A stretch of DNA of 64,000 bases from Guyanagaster necrorhizus (lineage: Eukaryota > Basidiomycota > Agaricomycetes > Agaricales > Physalacriaceae): positions 267,281-331,280 of the forward strand of contig NW_025064919.1 of NCBI RefSeq assembly GCF_019112545.1, in the 5' to 3' direction. Shown here in pieces: positions 56,347 to 64,000 of this stretch. The notes below the pieces were generated by a model, which saw only the letters and a list, made by a program, of their open reading frames with translations, did not search any database and was not told the origin of the DNA. How positions within the stretch are numbered: position 1 is the stretch's first letter; every line of letters begins with the position of its first letter. The position numbers were made by a program, and so were the translations under genes.

Positions 56347-57479
56347 TCAATTTCGATGCTGAGTGAGCGACACAATGGGCTCCCCCAGCAGCATCCCTTG
56401 GTTCCCTTCCATAGTGATTGGTTCCCTTTCATCTGTTATTTGCCTTCTGATGTCTGGCTCTGCTTCATCCTCTGATGATTCCTCTTCTTCTCTGCGCTCT
56501 CAGAGAATGCAATCTTCTCTTTTCTGCATGTCCATCTCTTTTTGCTTCTCTCTTTCTTCCCTCTCAATTATCACCATGATTTTCTCTTCATCCTCCCTAT
56601 CCCCCCATTTCTCAACATTCTGCAATGCTGGCATGTGGCCACTCATAATATCAAATCTCCAGTTCTCTATCCATGGATTCCGGATGAGACGGACTGCTGA
56701 ACATGGTAGATCCTCTTTTTGAACTCATTCTGGTTTAATCAGTTCCTCTCCCAACTTCTCATAAACACACACCCATGTGCTATCAGACCAAGCACACCAC
56801 AGGAATTTATCAAATGCCCTCTTTGGGCCCATAATCATATGATTTTTCTGGCATTTCTATCTGTCGAGCTAGCCTTTCTGTCTTTGGCATTGGCTCCTCA
56901 GGTCAACCCTTGGCTTTCCTCATGCATCCTATGACCTGGCCTGTTGGCTTCCGTTCCACCAATTGTCGCTGCTTCATGCGACTATCTTCAGAACAGAACT
57001 CATTCAGCGTCTTTCTAATGCCCAACAAATTCCAACCTGCCTCACTGGGCACTTGGATGACACTCTCGCATCGTGGTATTCTTGTACCACTTCCATTTCA
57101 TGTTGGCCATGCAATCACACTGCTCGGAATCCACCAGAGTCCTCCCTCTGCATATGGTCCTGGCTCATCTGTCCCATCTCTCTTTTGTGTGCATGGAAGG
57201 ATCATGTGATGATCTTCCTGCCAGTACATTCATGGCCAGATGGCATGCATCAACATCTTGTGTCCTGATCACTCTTCTGGCCATGCATGAAGTGAATTGA
57301 CCATAAATGCGATGAGACATGTCAGAATGACTGGATAGTAACAGTGTCGCATGTCCATGTTGTGCTCTTCATTCTGCCACTGGATCAATGTCGCAAATCC
57401 GAGAGCTCTGGCAGATTTAAATTGCCTGTGGATACTATTAGCCCTGATCCTCATCATTACATAGCTTCTAGAAATGGTC
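56347..57479 (-). pseudogene. 3' part of ORF2, decayed
   Basis: Continues ORF2 after a likely GT-AG intron (57482 to about 57410). The last part is readable: CVYEKLGEELIKPE, a TGA, then LIRNPWIENWRFDIMSGHMP, an acidic Lys/Glu-rich tail and a stop at 56347-56349. TGA stops dominate in the middle. The same segment recurs at 53399-54505. Confidence 0.6.
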
Positions 57480-59523
57480 TCACCACCAGTCTTGTCGTGG
57501 AACACAATACACCAGATCCGAGAAACTCGCAACTGGCACATCTGCGAACACATCTTCTGCATTAGCCAGTGGGACTTGTGCCTCAATCCGTGCATGTACA
57601 TCATTATGCCATGCTGCATCTGTGAAGACACCATACAATTTCCCAAGAAACTCATTGTATGTGTACTTTGACTTCTTCATCAGATTAACTGCTGTAACGA
57701 ACTTGGCATTATTGCTTGCCCGCATGTCATAGGTAAGGCATTTATCGGTTGTGTACATCTGGACAAAGGTTGCATTGAATTGTCTGAGTGGTGTGATATG
57801 TGTTGTGATGTGATATCCTGCGACAGAGGTGAGGTGTGCACATGTATCCTGTTTGTAATTGTAGTAACCAAAACACGTCCACTTGTTGGCTTCAGTCTGA
57901 TGCATTTGCAGTAGTCTCTGTAGCGCGACTGCATGGCCATCAGAGCACCACATAACTGCTCCCTCCTTCACAGACAGTTCAAGTGCAACATCGACAAAGA
58001 CATCATCACCAGGAGTACTGAACATGTCAGCATTGAATACATGGTCCTGGTGCAGAAAGTATTCTCGCTTGGTTGCATTGCTTGGGTCATGCACTGTCAA
58101 TGCCTTGATCCCTTGCCACTGAAGCAAAAAACGGTGCCCGATCCCCCATCCATCTGAATGGTGCTCCAGTTGTTCACTGAAATCTCCTAGCAATCGCTCC
58201 ACATATTCACTAGGGATCAACTCCGTTAGCTTTCTTGTCTGATGACTCTGCCCACTTCCTGCCTGAAACAATTTTGAACTGTAGGTAGCAGGAAGACGAG
58301 CCGCTGTCATATCCTGATAACATACTGCTGATTGGATGAATATTTCATAAAGCACAGCATACTCCTGGATGGAAACTGAAGGGGTTCCCTCATGCTGTTT
58401 GAGATTTCGAACCAAATTCAGTAGCAGGATATATAACGATGCATGATGGGTGACTTTGGCAAGGAAGACATTTGGAACACATCCTGGATCCATGGGATTT
58501 GTTGTGAGCTACATATGATCAGCTTTAGCATAGACTTTGACATTTAGATGATAAATGCTACCTCGCCATTCTGTGGATTGACAATTTTGAAGGGTGCTTG
58601 GATATTAATACCACCTTGCATTGACATCGTCGGCTGATATGTAGTAGCAAACTCAATCGGCATTCCCAGATCTGGAACATGATCACAGATTGCAATGACC
58701 GAGTCATAGTCTCTTGTCAATGTCACTTTTGGTTCTGGCAGGTCAGCTCCAGCCATGGTGAGATTGATATAATGATCCTTGCCATATTCCCCACACAATA
58801 CATAGCGGAGATACTTTCCACGACATGCGATGCTCCTTGTTGAAACATTCTGATGCATCCAAAGTTGACTACATTCTTGAACAAACTCCCCCAATGTGAC
58901 ATCTCTTGATGTGTGGACACCCCGAATGCAAATGTTATTCCCATCAATATCATCATCTGGATCCCATTCTCCATATCTGATTTCTCCTTGTCGATGATGC
59001 AGAGGTCCATCATCCTCATCACTAGAGGCTGGCCCAGGGATGCTTCGATAGGATGACTGATGAACATCATCCTCTTCATCCCTCTGTTCTGGATGGCGAC
59101 GACGTCTCTGATGATGATCCTCCTCATCACTAGCAGTGATTTTGGGGCACCGGCTTCGACAGGATGATCCATGAGCATCATCCTCTTCATCCCTCTGTTC
59201 TAGATGTCGATGATGTCGTCGACGATGATTGTGAATATGGGTGGACTCAGGGCACCTGCTTTGACGAGATATCCAGTGTCTAATGGCACTAGCAGAAGGA
59301 GGTGTCCAGGATACTAGATGCCTGATTAGACCAATGGCTACTTTCCAGTGATATGCATACCATCACGATGTTGATCCTCATCATTGTACTCATCCTCTTC
59401 TTCTTCTTCTGCTCCTGCTTCTTCTGCTCCTCCTGCTTCTGCCTGGTCTTCATTGTCAGTGAACAAGCTACTTGTATGTCCCGATCCCTGAAAGAAACTG
59501 TCATCATCCTGGTCAGAGTTCAT
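57480..59523 (-). CDS. ORF2: acidic, unrecognised protein of a repeated module
   Basis: On the - strand: exon 1 from 59523 (MNSDQDDDSFFQGSG) is rich in Glu/Asp (EEEEEDEYNDED). A second exon has two related units of about 36 residues (HLEQRDEEDDAHGSS and HPEQRDEEDDVHQSS), then ICIRGVHTSRDVTLGEFVQE and the globular QLWMHQNVSTRSIACRGKYL. After an intron ending near 58510 a clean 337-codon frame follows (58493-57480: CVPNVFLAKVTHHASLYILLL, EYVERLLGDFSEQLEHHSDGW, GAVMWCSDGHAVALQRLL, YTYNEFLGKLYGVF). I recognise no family. The acidic start suggests a nuclear protein. Partial copies at 53399-55451 show that it is repetitive, and it follows an SNF2 gene in the same orientation. Confidence 0.65.
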
Positions 59524-59691
59524 GCTAAAGAGGAAAAGTAGGTGGGTGATATCACTGTTTGCATCTACTTTATACTAACAAAGCAGAGCGCCACATGAAA
59601 AATTTCTCTATTTTTCCGAAGACATTCAGCTGGACATGACATTGACAGCACAATTTCTTGTCATGTCAAATTCTTGGTAATGCAAAAAAAA
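58745..59691 (-). repeat. Right inverted arm
   Basis: About 945 bp, inverted relative to 54506-55451 with a 3.3-kb spacer. It contains the 5' part of ORF2 and its upstream region. Confidence 0.82.
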
Positions 59692-60023
59692 TTGTATGGG
59701 ACTGTGAAGTGCAGGGGACCCATCCTTTTCAGTTCCAGGATATTTTCACCAATTGTCACTTGTATATTTAGTGACATGAAATGTATACATTACAAAAATT
59801 TGTCATACTAACTGCAATATGAAACTATATAAAATTGTTCTTGAAAAAATACATCAAACTGCCAATGAAGCAATGTCAAGAAAGCCACCCACAAATGACC
59901 TCAATGTCTCTGTGCTGGTTCTTGCATATTAGGCCTGAATGATCCGTTCCGTTCAATCACGAAATTTGCCTGCAGAGTCTGTGGAGCTGCATTAGCAGTA
60001 TCCTTTGACCTGGCTGCTTGAGA
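59692..60023. other. Spacer between the SNF2 gene and ORF2
   Basis: AT-rich, about 330 bp. It would hold the SNF2 terminator and the ORF2 promoter; no clear signals seen. Confidence 0.4.
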
Positions 60024-63000
60024 TCATGTCCTTGACATTCCTCTCGTTCCTCTTCTCTGCGATGACTCTGGAATTCCTGACTGAGTATTCAACTTACCTG
60101 TTGGTGCAGTTGAAATGGACTTCTTCCTGCCAGGCAATGGGGTTGGTGTTGATGGAGATGAGGGGGCATTGGAAGACAGAGGAGTTAGGTCATCGAAGTC
60201 AAGAAGATCATCGAGAGGTTGTGAAGCACCACCACTAGCAGTGCCCCCATAGCTTTCTATCTCATCATTGCTAATTAGTTCATTAGCATCTGGTGTCGAG
60301 ATAATATTGCTGGAGGGGGCAGTGATGGCAGTCATTCCATGCTCTGGTGGTGGTATAACTACAGGGGTGGAGGAAGGGATGACAGGATGAGGAAGAGGGG
60401 ATGATGGAGCGGAGGGGGCCGAGGGCTGAGATTCACATTGAGCAGGTTGTGCATTACCCTCCTTGATGGGATTCTGTGGTGCGCTCAGTGCTGGCTTTGT
60501 GATAGGCTTGGGCTTGGGCTTGGGCTTGGGCTTTGACTGGGTATTCAATGGTCCAGCCTTCGATGGTCCAGCCTCATCTACAGATCCTCTCTGCATCATC
60601 ATCTGTACCTTGGTGGCAGGAGCTCCCTCCCTGTTTCCATCCTCTGGCACCTTCTTTGGCACTTTACGATGATGGTGGGATTCATTGATGACATCTACTT
60701 CCTTTGTTTTCGCCGTTTTCTTGCTATTTGTCTTGCATTTTTTTGCAGGAGGCTGTTCAACGGCACTTTCCTGGGTGCTCTGATCATCGTCGTTATCGCT
60801 TTCTCCATCAGCTGCAGCAGGAGCATCTGCTGGTACATCACAATTGTACAGCAGCCAGAATGCCTCTGCAAAAATATGAATAAACCATCATTATCCAAAA
60901 GTAAAAGGGACTTACTCCTGTTTCAACAGACATTAAAATCAGGCTTCTTGAAGAAATGCTGAAGCTGCTGGGCTTTTGAACCAGAGTGTTGAGCCATCAA
61001 GACGTCAATAGTGTCTGTCGCAATAAGGCGAAAGACGTAAATGGTTTCCTTTTGCCCATGATGATGGGCACGACCAATCATCTGTTCTTCTTGAATGGCA
61101 GTCCAACCAATATCCTGTGGGATCTCAGTCAGTGAATGTCAACTAGCAATGATGCTGAAACTTACGAAGAGGATGATGACAGAAGCTCTCATCAGGTTAA
61201 GCCCAGAGCTACCTATCTGGCTGAGGAGAAGCACACGAACATCTGAATCGGGATGAAGGAATTTCTCAACCACCTGTTGACATGCCATGAGCCTCATGGA
61301 GCCATTCAGTGACAAGATTTTAATGCCATTCATAATGAAGGCCTGAACAAAATGAGTATGCAAATAATAAGAAGAAAGATTCAAATTACATACCGACATG
61401 ATGAGTTCATCCATCATAGGGAACTCATGAAAGATAAGGATCTTTATCTGCTGAGTCCTCTTCTTCTTATTGCCGGTTGCCATTGCAGGAGGATCAGGGA
61501 AAATGAGGTGACCGTCTTTGATATATGGTGGAGATGCATTGTCATCAGACAAATAGTGCTTGCACAATCTCAATGTCACCTCAAGCTTTGCTCCTGGATA
61601 CTTTTCCCACTCTTCAAGACTTTTGAATGGTGGAAACTTTTTCTTGCCAGATTTCGACAGATAGTCAGGATCACGTTGAGATTGTGGATATGCTATGGCA
61701 AGCTGGTAATTGAGCAAAAATACCTAAGAGAAAAATGAGCAAAATGGCAAAATTGTAATGTACCGTGAAGTGGAAGGGCTCCCTGTGATCACACAATAAC
61801 TTACCCCAGCATCCATGACATCAACAGCTCCATGTGCCTTTGAACTAGAAGAAGAGTGCATCAGATCCATGATCCCGGTACAATTTTTTTCTGTACTCAC
61901 TCACTGCTCCACTTCGACATCTGGTTGTCCATCTCCCATTTCTCAGCATCTGCCATGCTTACCATCACTTCAATCTTTTCGTATGGTGGGAGTTCATTCA
62001 AGAGCATGATAGGCTTGTCAGCTGGGGGGTCAGTGTACTTGATTGATGTTACTGCCCATCGAATGATACATCCTTCATAGCGAGCCTGAATGTCAATGAT
62101 CCAGTCATTGTTAGCATCGTACACCCCTTTGTATGGATTTCTACCATCAACACCCTTCAAGGCATTCGTGTTGAACATGGCGAGAGCATCGTCATTGCCA
62201 TTGTTGCCCTTGGTGACATCCCTCCACATCTTTGACAGCTCTCTGACTTTCTCCTTCTCGAGTGATTCAGCTGCCTTACCTATGAATGCCTTCAAACAAA
62301 TAAGTCTTGCGAGGTTGCTTAGGTCCTGATATTATAATGAGAAAGAAGCAAGAATCAGAATCAGAATGAAAACCACAAAAAAGGCATACACAAGGTGACT
62401 GGTACAGCGGAGTTGCTGACACAATTAGGCGCATGCAGGTATTTTCCATAATTCTATTCATACCATGGTAGGCAGCATTTGGTGTCCGGAAGTTGTGTGC
62501 TTCGTCGACGATGACACTGCAGAAACTCCTTGACCATATTGGCTCATAATCCAATGAATTTGTCTTAGCAGGATGCAGAGAAGACACCAATTCAGTCTTA
62601 GACTTTGTGATCCACAAATTGCGATGTGCTAACTGACTGACACTCTGAAACCCATTTGAAATTCATTATCAGTGAGCTAAACTGGAGTGAATAACCCAAT
62701 GCTTACACTATGGCTTGCAACGATCACAATGTTGCATTTGTCCTGCTTCGATGAATCAATGGCCTTGTTGAACTCGTCCCATCTCTGCTCCATCGTCGGC
62801 ATTACAAAAATGTCGATGACATGAGGATGGAACCACCGTTTCAACTCACCCACGATCTGCTCTATAATGGTCCCAGGGACCAAAATGAGATGTGGCACAT
62901 CAGGAATCTGTTTATGACCACAGAAATATGGCAATTGTGCTGGAATATTATAGTTAATACTGGATGTATGGGACCACAAAACAAGGGGGCTCCCTACTTG

Positions 63001-64000
63001 GGCCGTACTCACCGAGCACTGGGGGCAGTTCCTTGCTGAGCTTCTGTGCCCGATAGCATGATATTATAAATGCCAGCAATCCCATCATTTGGGCAGTCTT
63101 GCCCAGACCCACCTCATCAGCAAGGAGGATTCCTGGGACACCATCATCATCCAATTTTGTCGTCCATAGCATGTTCACCATTGCTGTTATACCAACAATT
63201 TGATGCCACATGATGTTCATCACCTCATTGTCTTCATCACCACCAGGAGGAATCTTGGCAGCATAGTCAGGGTTTTCCCAGTAATCGGTGAGGGAAGTGT
63301 TAATGAATGGGTTAAATTCATCGGGACAGCCATTGTCCCATCGAAGCATTTCAGCAAGCACCTTATCAGTAGTTTTTGACCAAGACTCTACCCCCAGGTC
63401 CCCACATTCCTTCCATTTCTCCCACCCAATAAGACCAGGGTGTGAAGGAAGGCCCGGATTGATGTCGATGTCATGTTGTTCAGCCTCCTCCCTATTGCGT
63501 GTGCTTTCAATGCTCTCGAGCCGAGAAGCAAGGTCCTCATGGAGCACTGCTATTTCCTCTTCAGTGGCCATAACAGCGATTCTTCGATTCATCATACGTC
63601 CAAGGATGTCTGCAACATATGTCAGATATGCAGAGCACTGCATAAAATGAGGGACTTACACTGTGAACTCTTTTTGTTTTTCTTCAACTCCTCCTCCTGA
63701 GCTTCTGCCTTCGAAAGCACCTGTTCAAACTTGCCCTTCCTCTGCTCATATTCTGCCAATGCAGCCTTATCCTGCTCCGTTGCCTCCCAACCAATGTACT
63801 TCTCATATTTCTCAAGAGTGTTTGAGATCTTCTTTGCATCTTTCAGGTGGATTTGGCCATTGCCAGATTCAAACACTGACAATTTTAGTAGGAAACAAAA
63901 TAGATATAAAGAGTACACACATTTCCACATGGCATCGAGTTCCCCCTTCGCCTCAAGTCTGCATGTTTCTGCCTGGCAGTGATTCTTGCGCTGACGTTCA
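60024..64000 (-). CDS. SNF2-family ATPase/helicase-like protein, 5' end beyond the window
   Basis: Multi-exon on the - strand. Motifs in order: Walker A LLADEVGLGKTAQ (63095-63118 core), LILVPGTIIEQIVGELKRWF, IVIVASHSVS, DEAH box VIVDEAHNFRTPNAA (62495-62506 core), LIVSATPLY (about 62410), then the C-terminal lobe with ILIFHEFPMMDELIM, LNGSMRLMACQQVVEKFL, LLLSQIGSSGLNLM and motif VI QMIGRAHHHGQKETIYVFRL (61052-61075 core). In motif VI the second Arg, the arginine finger of SNF2 enzymes, is His. The C-terminus is long, Ser/Pro-rich, with a KPKPKPKPKP run and a basic end, stopping at 60024. The 5' part (AETCRLEAKGELDAMWK) runs off at 64000. SNF2 proteins move or remodel DNA-bound proteins with ATP. 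Repetitive neighbours suggest a mobile or amplified gene. Confidence 0.85.
60508..60536 (-). repeat. KP-coding tandem repeat in the SNF2 gene
   Basis: GGGCTT (+ strand) repeated about five times, coding for alternating Lys-Pro. Confidence 0.85.

Overview
The window looks like nuclear DNA of a filamentous basidiomycete, most likely an agaricomycete. The genes have several short (about 45-70 bp) GT-AG introns, F-box and DUF6534-type seven-helix membrane proteins are expanded, and there is a KNH/Kre9-like cell-wall protein. Transposon blocks poor in CpG alternate with gene blocks of normal CpG content. No species can be named from the sequence alone.

Layout. (1) 1-15771 is a nest of related Ty3/gypsy LTR retrotransposons with a chromodomain. 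Element 1 (+, 1-7709) sits inside the integrase of element 2 (-, 7710-15716). Element 2 is also broken by a solo LTR (8956-9956), which itself carries another solo LTR (9373-9900). Element 2 in turn lies in the tail of an older LTR (15722-15771). All copies are decayed, mostly by C-to-T changes that turn CGA or CAG/CAA codons into stops. The start of the predicted LTR transcript is complementary to the primer-binding site just inside the LTR, and this pairing covaries between two subfamilies, which indicates Tf1/sushi-type self-priming. (2) 15846-25400 holds one intact F-box gene, a decayed F-box gene, a repeat-like AT-rich block and a relic of an UPF1/NFX1-like helicase. (3) 26300-45850 is the gene block: cytochrome bc1 subunit QCR6, two DUF6534-type membrane-protein genes with two decayed duplicates, a TPR/F-box gene, an intron-bearing tRNA-Gly(CCC), a KNH-like GPI protein, a broken seven-helix membrane-protein gene and one unrecognised 424-aa protein. 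(4) 45850-51900 is sparse, with a decayed caspase-like (peptidase C14) gene whose catalytic Cys is gone, and a doubtful hypothetical gene. (5) 51915-64000 is a second mobile-looking block: an SNF2-type helicase gene (-), followed in the same orientation by an acidic unrecognised gene (here called ORF2), followed by a repeated unit R that carries a 73-bp minisatellite. R and parts of ORF2 recur in a rearranged partial copy to the left, giving inverted arms of about 945 bp and three R copies.

The strongest candidates for something undescribed are the SNF2 + ORF2 + R module at the right end and the covarying self-priming pair in the retrotransposon nest. Exon borders were assigned by eye from splice consensus, reading frame and recalled family patterns; no alignment or database search was run.
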